The notes under the pieces are model-generated. The model was given only the letters and a program-made list of their open reading frames with translations. It was not told the origin of the DNA and ran no database searches. Source: Symbiodinium natans (Eukaryota > Sar > Dinophyceae > Suessiales > Symbiodiniaceae). Taken from it: 64,000 nt of DNA. Of this stretch, positions 1 to 10,414 are shown piece by piece (the first letter of the stretch is position 1; every line of letters starts with the position of its first letter). Made by a program: the position numbers and the translations under genes. The stretch lies in the NCBI GenBank assembly GCA_905221605.1, contig CAJNDS010002118.1:457501-521500 (forward strand), in the 5' to 3' direction.

Positions 1-1825
1 GTTCAAGGTATGGGGCCTAAGGTTTTAGGGCTGAGCGCTTGGGTCTGGGTATTGTCAGGGTTGGTGGGGGGTTGTAGGGATTAGGCTTAAGGGTCTTGGG
101 TCTTGGGTTTGGGGTTTGGGGGTTTAGGGCTTAGGGCTTAGGGTTTAGGGTTTAGGGTTTAGGGTTTAGGGTTTAGGGTTTAGGGTTTAGGGTTTAGGGA
201 CTAGGGTTGGGGGCTTGAAAGTTCGGGGTTGCTTGGCCCTCCACAGTTCCCAGAAAGCAGGGCGTGGGGGGATCGATTTCTGAACCCCTTCCCCGCCTTC
301 CGAATTTTGCAGTCTCCTCCTGGCAAGAACAGTTTAGGGTTTAGGGTTTCGGGTTTAGGGTTTAGGGTTTGGGGTTTAGGGTTTGGAGTTTAGAGTTTAG
401 GGCTTAAGGCTGCATGGGTTCAGGGTGTTCGGGGTCTCATGGGCCCGACACCTCGATGTATGGGTTTTGTGCCTGGCTTAGGGAGCTCTAACAAGGAGAG
501 CCCCAAGCGCAGGCCACGGAATCTTCGGGTACTTCCATGGTCCCGTAGTATGGGCCCCTTAAAGGGGACCCCTTACACCCCTTATATACCCCATACAACC
601 CAGGGCCCATACTTCAGAGAGCCCCTTTAAAGGAGCTTCAACACAGAAGACTTGGCCGTTTCCTAGACATCCTCGGGGCTCCTTCAGCCCAAAAAACCCC
701 TACACCACTTCCGCGCTGGCCTTCGCGGACCGCGATCGAATTAGGCCCAGACCTGCTTCGGGGCTTGTTACTCGGGTGGGGGGGTTGATGGCTGAAGATT
801 TAGGGTGAGGCTTAGGGTTTCAGTGCTAGGGGGGGCTTCCGTTGCGAAAGGACCGGAGGATTTCGGTGTAGGAATATGGCACTTAGTTCGGGACGCCAGG
901 TAGGTTTTTGCCCAACTCGGCAACCCTTTGTTCTCGACACGCCTGCAGGGTGTGCTCACAGCAAACCGTAAACCCACAACCCGGTTGCGACCAACTCGAC
1001 CAACACTCCCAGAGCCCCAGCCCGAAGCCCCCAATTCCTGAACCACTCAAGCCACATCCCGAAACCAGAACCCAAACCACTCTAGACCCTCAGTTACAAC
1101 CCTAAAACCCTCAAACCCTCAAACCCTAAAACCTTCAAACCAATTTCGGGTTCATGGTTGAGGGTTCAGAGGGGCCCCCTTTCCTACTGTTTGCTGAACA
1201 ACACCCGAACAACACAGATCATAACCCCGGTACTACCCTGGGGTTCTGAACGCTACACCACTTTAGGGTTCATGGTTGAGGGTTTAGGGTTTGGGGTTTG
1301 GGGTTTAGGGTTTGGGGTTTGGGGTTTAGGGTTTAGGGTTCAGGGTTTTGGGGTTTCGGGTTTAGGGTTTAGGGTTTAGGTTTTAGGGTTTCGGGTTTAG
1401 GGTTTAGGGTTTATAGGGTTTAGGGCTATTCCCCTTTCGGGGGTCGAGAAACGCCGTCGCCTGCGGAAGCGTCAGGCCTGGGAGGCTGCTCCGACCTTGA
1501 TATGAGCCAACTTCTGGAATAGACAGTTTAGGGTTTGGGGGTTTAGGGTTCAGGGTTTGGGGCTTCGGGTTTGGGGTTTAGGGCTTCGGGTTGTGGATTT
1601 GGGAGTTTTGGGGCAAGGGGGTTTTCGGGGATTTGGGGTTGGGTAACTGTGGGCTTGGGCCTTGGGATTGGGGGGTTAAGGGCTTAAGGGCTACTTTGGC
1701 TCCAACCACCCACATAGCTGCGGGGCTTAACCCTGAATCCTAAATCCTAACCCTAAACCCTAAACCCTAAACCCTAAACCCTAAACCCTAAACCCTAAAC
1801 CCTGAACCCTAAACCTTTTAGGGTT
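1..1825. repeat. Telomere-type arrays and spacers
   Basis: TTTAGGG at 121-206, 333-408 and 1263-1425 (mixed with TTTGGGG), CCCTAAA at 1738-1803. The islands between hold the family-B element and short open stretches but no exon I can support. Confidence 0.8.
531..638. mobile_element. MITE-like family B, copy 1
   Basis: CCATGGTCCCGTAGTATGGG, CCCCTTACACCCCTTATATA, GGGCCCATACTTCAGA and CCCTTTAAAGGAG occur in the same order as at 30.7 and 46.3 kb. Imperfect inverted structure around TATGGGCCC/GGGCCCATA. Confidence 0.58.
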
Positions 1826-1959
1826 TGGCATGCCCGGGCTCTACGAGGTATTATGCCAACAGCTCTGAACGAAAAGCCTCCACGCCAAAATCTCAACTTC
1901 ACAGCATACACCGCCTTGACCCTAAACTTTAAAGCCCCAAACCCTAAACCCTAACCCAA

Positions 1960-2400
1960 AACCCTCAAACCCCTCAAACCCTCAAAACCCTCAAAACCCT
2001 CAAAACCCTCAAAACCCTCAAAACCCTCAAAAAAACCCTCAAAACCCTCAAAACCCTCAAAACCCTCAAAACCCTCAAAACCCTCAAAACCCTCAAAACC
2101 CTCAAAACCCTCAAAACCCTCAAACCCTCAAAACCCTCAAAACCCTCAAAACCCTCAAAACCCTCAAAACCCTCAAAACCCTCAAAACCCTCAAAACCCT
2201 CAAAACCCTCAAAACCCTCAAACCCTCTACCCTCAAAACCCTCAAAACCCTCAAAACCCTCAAAACCCTCAAAACCCTCAAAACCCTCAAAACCCTCAAA
2301 ACCCTCAAAACCCTCAAAACCCTCAAAACCCTCAAAACCCTCAAAACCCTCAAAACCCTCAAAACCCTCAAAACCCTCAAAACCCTCAAAGCCCTCAAAA
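1960..2400. repeat. CCCTCAAAA nonamer array
   Basis: About 47 near-perfect copies of a 9-bp telomere-like variant. Minus-strand ORFs reading FEGFEG or LRVLRV are translations of this array. Confidence 0.92.
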
Positions 2401-2590
2401 CAGTAAGGCATGGAGATGTAGGTTTTTTCCTATCCCAACCATGAACGAGAAGCCCTACAACCAAGCCCTAAACCCTGAACCCGGCCCGCCCGGCACCCTA
2501 ACCCATCCGCCAGTCCCAGGCCCAAAACCGGAAATTCACTGAATAAAGAAAAGGGCTCCGGTTTGTTGTTTAGGGCTTTAGATTTTTAGG

Positions 2591-2641
2591 GTGAGTTTAA
2601 GTACCCGTAACAATGTACATCTTACCCCACCATGACAAAGG
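2591..2641. repeat. Dispersed repeat G, copy 1
   Basis: GTGAGTTTAAGTACCCGTAA then ACCCCACCATGACAAAG; a second copy lies at 4046-4095. Confidence 0.5.
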
Positions 2642-3511
2642 CTTAGAGAAAACAGTTACATGCTGATTCGTCTGATCCCTCGAAATTGTGGTGGTAGCTT
2701 TTCCGAAGTTATTGAGCGGGCTCACATTGTCATGATCCCCCGGGATTGTGTGAGGTTTTCGGGTCTTCTGAAAAATTGACGCATCAGTTCTTTGAACTTA
2801 GCTTCTGAAGAAACGTTCTGCGGATCTTCTGAGCTCCCTCTGAGACTCTTCTGAATTCTTGTGAAATCCTGTTGAGGTTCCTCCTTACAGATTGTCTGAG
2901 GCTCCTCGCGGCAAACATTTCAACCCTCATCCGTCATGCGGAGCCCGCCTTACATCTGGGAGCCCTAAACCCTAAACCCGAGACCCGAAACCCTAAACCC
3001 TAAACCCTAAACCCTAACCCCCATAGCCAACTGAGTCCCCAGACCGCGGACGCTTCGTGCCGCTAAGAGTAGGGCCACAAGGGCGGCAGCCCCTTCCAAG
3101 AGATGTGGGCTCTGGCGATGAGGCGTTGAGGGCTAAACCCTACACCCAAAACTCTAAACCCGAAACCGAACACCTCTGAAAACAGTCGAGGGCAAGGGTA
3201 AGTCCAGAGCCCACTCTCTTCGACCGAGTAACTCTAAGCACCTAGGGTTGAGGTAGTATTTGGGGCCCTCTCACTTGTACCAGCCGATGACAGACCGGAA
3301 GGTTTTGACCACTTCAAGCACTCACCCAGACACGACAACCCGGACCGCTAGCCATACCTGGAGTTCGGAGTGCCCTCTGACTCCTAGAGCTCGAAGTGCC
3401 CATGAACCTCCAAACCCTAAACCCTAAACCCTAAACCCTAAACCCTAAACCCTAAACCCTAAACCCTAAACCCTAAACCCCCAAACTCCGTGAAGACATG
3501 GGCTTCTGCGG

Positions 3512-3576
3512 ACCTGCCACGCCGGCGAGCAGAGGCCAGCGACGCCAGAAGCGAGGTGTCTTCTGGCCGCCCTTCG
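3512..3576 (-). CDS. Possible exon
   Basis: Island between a CCCTAAA array (3414-3480) and a TTTAGGG array (3612-3663). The minus strand reads EDTSLLASLASARRRGR, ending near a CAG|GTCCGC donor. Coding-like, family unknown; edges approximate. Confidence 0.38.
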
Positions 3577-4045
3577 TGGGTGCAGACTCAATTGGGTGCA
3601 TGGGGAATTTCGGGTTTAGGGTTCAGGGTTTAGGGTTTAGGGTTTAGGGTTTAGGGTTCAAGCTTTAGGGTGTTTTGGCAACGCTTTGGACTAAGCCAGC
3701 TGGAACAAAACCGGCGCTCGTGGCTTTGCTTAGGGTCGTCGCTTGTGCCGGCGTACCATCTCTGCTTAGCCACTGCCCTCTGGAAAAATGTGCAGGGGCG
3801 TCATTCTCCTTAGCTCGTGAGGCTTACCAGCCAAGTCGCTACCAAGAGCCCTCATCCGTTTGTTCTACCAGATGCGCAAGACCCGACCGTTTTGCCAACT
3901 GACAGCTGCAACAAGCTGCTGGGCAAGGAGAGCCGTGGAACTTGGAGCCCCCCCCCCCTCCCCCCCCCGGCCACGAAGGCAGCCCTACACCCTAAACCAG
4001 GTCATGGTTGGGACAGCATTCAAGATTCAAACTTCTGTTCCTCAT

Positions 4046-4095
4046 TGAGTTTAAGTACCCTTGAAAATGTAAAATGTTACCCCACTATGACTCAG
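4046..4095. repeat. Dispersed repeat G, copy 2
   Basis: TTGAGTTTAAGTACCCTTGA then ACCCCACTATGACTCAG, matching 2591-2641. Confidence 0.5.
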
Positions 4096-4559
4096 TAAAC
4101 CCCCTCCCCCTGATCCTGCAGCTTCCTCTTCAGCCTCCCGGCTCGTAACGGAACCTTCAACCCCCACCCGTGCTCTGAATCCGAACTCTCGACGTCAAAC
4201 CTAAACCTAAATGTGTGTTTCCTTGAAAGGGCTAGGGAGGGGCACCCAAACTCAACTGCAATGGAAGGCACCTTGAGCTCAGGTCAGGTGAGCGTCACCC
4301 TACATCGGGGTTTTGGGTTGGGGTTTAGGGTTTCGGGTTTCGGGTTTCGGGTTGTGGGTACTTTACACTAGGTTAAGGTGTATCCATAGTTAACCTGCTT
4401 CTATCCCTACTTCTAACTACCCATGAACCTCCAACCCTAAACCCTAAACCCTAAACCCTAAACCCTAAACCCTAAACCCTAAACCAAGTATGTCTCGTGC
4501 CCGTGCAACTCTGAAATTATTGTCTAGGGTTTCGGGGTTCCCTAAACCCGAAACACTGC

Positions 4560-5760
4560 ACCTTGAGGGTTCAGGGTGCTACACGTTGGCTCGGGGATCC
4601 TGAATCTTGGAACTGAGATTTTAGACCGAAGGCGTGGGTTTAGGTGCTTCAAGTTTCAAGAATAGCTGATCCGCGCACCTCCTCCTCCACCTTCTTCAGA
4701 CTTGATGCCTCTGCCTAGGTTTCTGGTCTTGGGGTGGAGTTCTTACCTCTTGGAGGGTTTGGGTTTAGGGCTCGAAGCACCGGAATCTAGTCGTTGGGAG
4801 ATCATGGGGTTGGGGGACGGTTTGTGCGGAGAAGGCATGCCCATCGAAACCCGAAACTTATTCTGACAACTTGCACAACCATGCACAACCCTTACATCAC
4901 ATGAGGGAGGACCTCGATGATGAGCCTGCCCTTATCCAACAAGGATCACTTTACAACGACATCCCCTGGATATTCCGCTGATCTCGCCACCATGTGTTTT
5001 GCAAATGTCCGGAAGCCCGTAGCCAAGATTGCCTCTTCATGGCAAGGTTCAGCCCCGACACCATGGACAACAGCTCGGGGCCATCCCTGGCACAGCTGCT
5101 CCCAGTCTCCGCAGAGAACCGCGGCGGCACAAGCGCGCGGCCCAAAGCTAAATAGTGGCGAAAACAAAACAGCCCCAGCATAGCCTCCGCCCTCTCGCCC
5201 TCTCGCCCTCTCGCCCTCTCGCCCTCTCGCCCTCTCGCCCTCTCGCCCTCTCGCCCTCTCGCCCTCTCGCCCTCTTGCCCTCTCTCCCTCTCGCCCCCTC
5301 TCTCTCCCTCTCTCAGAGGCAGGCCTGACCTGCAGTTTCACTGACACGCAGGTTGCTAGCATCTGCTAGCACCAGCCTTTGGTCAATGAGATCCCGCAGC
5401 GTGCCGTCTGCCAGCTCCAGCATCAAAGTGCGGGGGCCGCCGCTGACACACAGGGCGAAGTGGACAAGCGACCACCAGCCACATGCAGCATGCCGAACTA
5501 CACTCCAGGCTCAAACCCAGTGGAAGCCCGGCATTCGCACCACATGCGGGTGCTGGAAGCAGCTGAGTCTTAGGCTTTGGGGTTTAGAGTTTAGTGCGCC
5601 GCGCTCTCTCTCACACAGCTTTGTCGCCCCACCCGCCCCCCGAACTATTCTCTTTTCGGGTGTCGGGATCTACCCCCAGAAAAATCTTCGTCAGAGAGGC
5701 CACCAGGAGAAAAGAAAATATTTACAAACCTGACCAAAAAAACTGTTAATTGGAGACACA
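4560..5760. repeat. Spacer with CTCTCGCC microsatellite
   Basis: Core (CTCTCGCC)n at about 5188-5315. Flanking frames (4917-5183 plus, 5353-5733 plus, 4946-5362 minus) are open but unrecognised; the minus one is partly repeat (EREGERARGR). Confidence 0.7.
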
Positions 5761-5779
5761 CAGCCTGGACCCCTCACAA

Positions 5780-6180
5780 CCCCCCCCCCCCCAAAAAAAA
5801 AAAAAAAAACAACAACAAAAACCAAACCCTAAACCCTAAATTCGCCCCCTAGCACGATTTGACCTCCCCCCACCCCCCGAACTTCCCAAACTTGATATCT
5901 GTTCCCCCACCACTTGCGCGGGCCATGGCCCGTTGCAAACAGACTTGTTTAATTTCAAAAGGCTCTGCACAATCAAAAGTGCTTGCTGCTGCTTTCCAGA
6001 AAGCCATTTTGAAACCTCCGCCTCCCTCCCCCGCTAGATTCCCAAACTCGAGTTTTAAACCTGCCAAGACCCAATGCCAAGCAAACCCGTTGTGAACCCC
6101 CCCCCCCCCCCCGCGGCAAAGGCCTCCAACTAACCCGATTGAAAACAGAATTGTTTCCAAAAGGCTTTGGCAAAATCATG
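5780..6180. repeat. C-run/A-run DNA with diverged duplication
   Basis: C10-A17 tract at about 5782-5810 and a C18 run at about 6097-6113. CGTTGCAAACAGACTTGTTT (5932) and CGATTGAAAACAGAATTGTT (6137) mark a diverged duplication of about 200 bp. No gene seen. Confidence 0.6.
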
Positions 6181-6212
6181 CTGGTCTCCCTTGGCCCCAA
6201 ACAAGCCTAAAC

Positions 6213-6320
6213 CTTGGGAAGTTCCCTCTTGTAGGAACAAGCCTTAACAGTAGGAATCACAATCGGGGGGGCACTATAATTCCTACTAAGGACTGTTCGT
6301 ATAAGCGGGAACATCCCAAC
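6213..6320. mobile_element. MITE-like family A, copy 1
   Basis: Ends TTGGGAAGTTCCC and GGGAACATCCCAA are inverted; inside, TAACAGTAGGAAT pairs with ATTCCTACTAAGGACTGTT. Followed by CCCTAAA-type sequence. Confidence 0.62.
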
Positions 6321-6339
6321 CCTAAACCCCAAACCCGAA

Positions 6340-8455
6340 AGCCGTAAACCCCCAAACCCTAAACCCTAAACCCTAAACCCTAAACCCTAAACCCTAAACC
6401 CTAAACCCCCAGCCCCAAAGCCCTACATTGAAGACACGCTTATCACCTTGCGGAGCTCCGGGCCTTCATGGGTTCTTACCAAGCAAACTCAGACCTTATG
6501 CCTTGGGATGTTCCCCCTTCTACTACCAGCTCCTGAATAGGGATTCTAGCACCCCCCCCTATGAGAATTTCTAGTAAGGACTGTGTCGTAAACGGGGGAG
6601 CATCCCAACTTATGCCCTAAAACCCCCTAAACCCTAAACCCTAAACCCTAAACCCTAAACCCTAAACCCTAAACCCTAAACCCTAAACCCTAAACCCTAA
6701 ACCCTAAACCCTAAACCCTAAACCTAACCCTAAACCCTAAACCCTAAACCCTAAACCCTAAACCCTAAACCCTAAACCCTAAACCCTAAACCCTAAACCC
6801 TACGCAGTGCTTAGGGCATGTGCTTTTTCCTGCCCACCGCCCTACGGGCGCTCGTGCGCAGCGGCTCAGGTGCCTTCCTTCCTGTACCCACAGGGTTTCA
6901 GAGTCCAGGGCTTAAGGATCCCCTATAAACGCTCAACTTAGGGCTTAGGGCCTAGGGCTTAGGGTTTAGGGCTTAGGGTTTAGGGCTTGGAGCTTAGACA
7001 TGTTTACCGGTTTTTGGGGGCCTATGTTGGGGTTTGGATGGAGTGAATACCCACTGTCCCCTAAGCCTTCCTCCGTTGGCTCAGCATGTTTGGGATGGCT
7101 TTGAGTTTCGGTGTCTAAACCCTAAACGCTAAACGCTAAACCCGAAACCCTAAACCCTAAACCCTAAACCCTAAACCCTATGTCGGTGTAGTACGTCGCA
7201 GGCTTGCGAGGCAGGTCCCGTGCTCAACCCTTCGCGCAGGAAAGCACCTGGGGGCTCATCTTAACTATGGGCCCCATTGGTACCAGAAAAAATTCGGTCT
7301 TGTGTTTAGGGCTTAGGGTTTAGGGCTTGGGGCTTAGGGCTTAGGGCTCAGGGTTTAGGGTTTAGGGTTTAGGGTTTAGGGTTTAGGGTTTAGGGTTTAG
7401 GGTTTAGGGTTAGGGTTTAGGGTTTAGGGTTTAGGGTTTAGGGTTTAGGGTTTAGGGTTTAGGGTTTAGGGTTTAGGGTTTAGGGTTTAGGGTTTAGGGT
7501 TTAGGGTTTGGGGCTTAGGGCTTAGGGTTTAGGGTTTAGGGTTTAGGGTTTAGGGTTTAGGTTCAGGGTTCAGGGTTTAGGGTTGTTTAGGGTTTAGGGT
7601 TTAGGGTTAGGGTTTGGAGTTGTTGTAATCCCCTATGGAACATGCCATACTTGCCTTCCCGACAAGGGCCCATAATGTAGATCAGCCCCCACCCGGTATG
7701 TGTGACAAAAGCCTGGCGTCCGTGCTGCTCTAGGGACCCCTCCTCACATCGACTTCTTGTGGGGCTTTAGGGTTTTGAGGTTTTTTGGGGTTGAGGGGTT
7801 AGGGTGTGAGGTCTAGGGTTGAGGGTTTAGGGTTTAGGTTCTCGGGTGTGCTCGGCAGGCAAGCGCGCAGTGGTATGAAGACGTGCCGAAGCCAAACCAG
7901 ATTCCCGCAACCTTGAAGCCCTCAATCCTTTCGTCTTTCTGATCCCTTTCTTGTTCACATCCTACGCGTCTCAGCCCCGCACGGGCGCACCTTGCCCTAG
8001 ACCCTCTTGCCCTAAACCCTAAACCCTATGCCCAAAACCCTTAAACCCTGAACCCTAAAGCCTAAACCGTAAACCCTAAACCCTAAACCCTAAACCCTAA
8101 ACCCTAAACCCTAAACCCTAAACCCTAAACCCTAAACGAACTCGAGTTTTCAAGCTCCAGGGCTCGGGACTGTGGTCATAGGCAGCACTGGGAACCAGCA
8201 CTCCCCTTGGACTTACTGGCGAATTGGTGTTTAGGCTTGGGGGTGTTGTTTTCAGAGCGCTGGCCTCCGAAACCGGCAGCCCGACTCTGAGTTTAGGGTT
8301 TGGGGCTAAGGGTTTAGGGTTTAGGGTTTGGGGTTTAGGGTTTAGGGTTTAGGGTTTAGGGTTTAGGGGTTAGGGTTCAGGGTTTAGGGTTTAGGGTTTA
8401 GGGTTTAGGGTTTAGGGTTTAGGGTTTAGGGTTTAGGGTTTAGGGTTTAAGGTTC
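6340..8455. repeat. Large telomere-type arrays
   Basis: CCCTAAA at 6352-6408, 6620-6803, 7110-7180 and 8010-8135; TTTAGGG at 7303-7618 and 8287-8455. Single-base slips (for example 6723, 7409) are rare. Islands of 100-250 bp lie between; none supports a firm exon. Confidence 0.9.
6502..6610. mobile_element. MITE-like family A, copy 2
   Basis: Starts CTTGGGATGTTCCCCC and ends GGGGGAGCATCCCAAC, with internal AATAGGGATT and TAAGGACTGT. Confidence 0.62.
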
Positions 8456-8587
8456 CTCCCAAGCACCAATAAGTTGAGCCCCCCTGACTTCGTCACGGAA
8501 GGGCATCGAGTATTGGAAGCGGGGCTGCTAACACTGACAATGTCAAGGCACAAGGACCTTCGGTGGGGTTTAGGATTAAGGGCTTAG

Positions 8588-9545
8588 GGCCCTAAACCCT
8601 AAACCCTAAACCCTATAAACCCTATAAACCCTATAAACCCAATAAACCCAATAAACCCTATAAACCCTATAAACCCTATAAACCCTATAAACCCTATAAA
8701 CCCTATAAACCCTATAAACCCTATAAACCCTATAAACCCTATAATCCCTACAAACCCAAATATAAACCCCATAAATCCTATAAACCCTCCTATAAGGAAA
8801 CAGGCGCGTAAAAAACCTGGTTGTTTCGTGGACTTTTGGAGACTTTTCTTTTTATTGTTTTTTTTCTTTTTGGGGGGGTGGGGGGGTGCGGGGGTGTTGG
8901 CTACGACCATGTTACTCTATTCATGCCCAAAACACCGGTATTTGCAGCATTGTTGCTCCTCTACACAACATGCTGCACCAGGATGTTTGACGTTTATGTA
9001 ACAAGATGCACAGTCACAAGGCTTATGCGAAAGGTGTGTCGTCATGACGCTCGAACCACTAACAACTGCCAGCAGAAGCAACATAAAAGAACAAAAAACA
9101 AAAACGCACAAAACTGACGCTGGTGTGCATGTCGTAAAACATCGTAAAAGCCATGGTTTTATGTGCTTGTTTGCCGCCATTGTGGCCGTTCACTAGAACG
9201 CCCGATTCGAAAGGAGCGATGTGTACTTTTGTTCTCATCTTCAGATTTTTAGGCGAAATGTTATTGCATGTGCAGAAAACGTCGGTTTTAGTGGGTGTTT
9301 CAACACTAGCCCATGCCTTCCTAATTCTCTGGTTGTCGGCTTAGCCATGGAGTTGCGAGCACAACGTGCCCAAAACCCGAGCGAAAAGCACGTCGCATGC
9401 TTCAAGTCTCCAGGTTTTTTGTGCGCCTGTGACCTCCTATAAACCCTATAAACACTATAAGCCCTACAAACCCAAAAAACCCTACAAACCCCATAAACCC
9501 TATAAACCCTCCTATAAACCCTATAAACCCTATAAGCCCTAAACC
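8588..9545. repeat. CCCTATAAA nonamer arrays flanking the 631-bp element
   Basis: 8604-8795 and 9434-9540 are arrays of a TATA-containing variant of the telomere repeat. Minus ORFs reading GFIGFIG or VYRVYR are its translations. Confidence 0.9.
8800..9430. mobile_element. 631-bp element with 21-bp inverted ends and 9-bp target duplication
   Basis: Ends ACAGGCGCGTAAAAAACCTGG (8800-8820) and its inverted counterpart (9410-9430), two mismatches. CTCCTATAA occurs at 8787-8795 and 9434-9442, close to each end, consistent with a target-site duplication within a CCCTATAAA array. Internal ORFs are short and unrecognised; no transposase. Confidence 0.7.
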
Positions 9546-9563
9546 TAAATAGGGTCCAGGGGC

Positions 9564-9649
9564 TTCGAGTTTGCCACGGCTTGCTTGGCGCAGTCCCACA
9601 GTCTGAGTAAGCCATCGTTAGCTGCCGCACGGCGAGATGCAACACGCTC
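9564..9649 (-). CDS. Possible WD40-repeat exon
   Basis: ERVASRRAAANDGLLRLWD then CAKQAVANS; DGLLRLWD is a typical WD40 blade end. Acceptor CAG|GAG, GC donor. Another frame (HLAVRQLTMAYSDCG) is also open, so this is tentative. It would belong to the next gene downstream of 10353. Confidence 0.42.
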
Positions 9650-10352
9650 CTGCGGCAAACTTCACCTGAGGCGCACGCCTAAACACCCAAGGGCTTAGGA
9701 GTTTGGGGTGTTGCTCTACACCCAAACCCGAAGCCCTAAACCCTAAGCCCTAAGCCCTGAACCCTGAACCCTGAACCCAAGCCTGAAGTCCCCACCAGGC
9801 AGAGGCAATGCCCGAAGAACCCATTCGATGAGCAGCCACACGCGGTTTTGGGTTTAAGTCTTAGGGGCCAAGACCGAACTGTGAGGAAATCTGTGGATTG
9901 GGGTGCGGCTCGTTCAGGGTTTAGGGTTTAGGGCTTAGGGCTTAGGGCTTAGGGCTTAGGGCTTAGGGCTTAGGGCTTAGGGCTTAGGGCTTAGGGCTTA
10001 GGGTTTCGGGTTTAGGTTTAGGGTTTAGGGTTAGGGTTTAGGGTTTAGGGTTAACGGTTTGGGGTTTAGGATTGAGGGTTTAGGGCTTGGGGTTGAGGGT
10101 TCAGGGTTGAGTGGCGAGTGTTGAGGGTTTAGGGGGGGCAACTCGTCAACCCTAAACCCACTAACCCTCAGTTGCCTGGTTATTTTCCGGGTCTTGCGGC
10201 AGGTGACTCGGAACACCCACCTGCCTGTGCCCTGAATAATAAACCTCAACGAAGATTTGAGTTTGGGGTTAGAAGGGTTGAGGGTTTAGGGTTTAGGGTT
10301 TAGGGCTGACCCCAGACCAGAAGCCCTAAATCCACATTCCCTTGGGTCTCCC

Positions 10353-10414
10353 CTACTGCGGGCACAGCTGCATGCTGCCATTGAGCAGGTCGAGCTCAGC
10401 CTGCGTCAAGGAGC
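10353..10414 (-). CDS. Probable terminal exon
   Basis: (G)SLTQAELDLLNGSMQLCPQ then TAG. Its two-base start fits the phase-1 end of the exon at 10792, supporting it as the end of this gene. Confidence 0.45.

Larger units (their letters stand above)
2400..4500. repeat. Spacers with CCCTAAA/TTTAGGG arrays
   Basis: CCCTAAA at 2964-3018, 3414-3480 and 4436-4485; TTTAGGG at 3612-3663. The 2640-2940 spacer is unique DNA with no gene seen. Plus ORFs of 62-93 codons (3675-4098) have no recognisable content. Confidence 0.7.

Noticed and set aside
1974-2464. 145- and 114-codon minus ORFs (FEGFEG, LRVLRV)
   Set aside because: Translations of the CCCTCAAAA array; no unique sequence.
1-8455. A true chromosome end
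   Set aside because: Arrays are short, in both orientations, and spread over the whole window between genes; nothing suggests a terminal array.
8599-8910. GFIGFIG repeat ORF, and similar VYRVYR ORF at 9241-9645
   Set aside because: Translations of the CCCTATAAA array.
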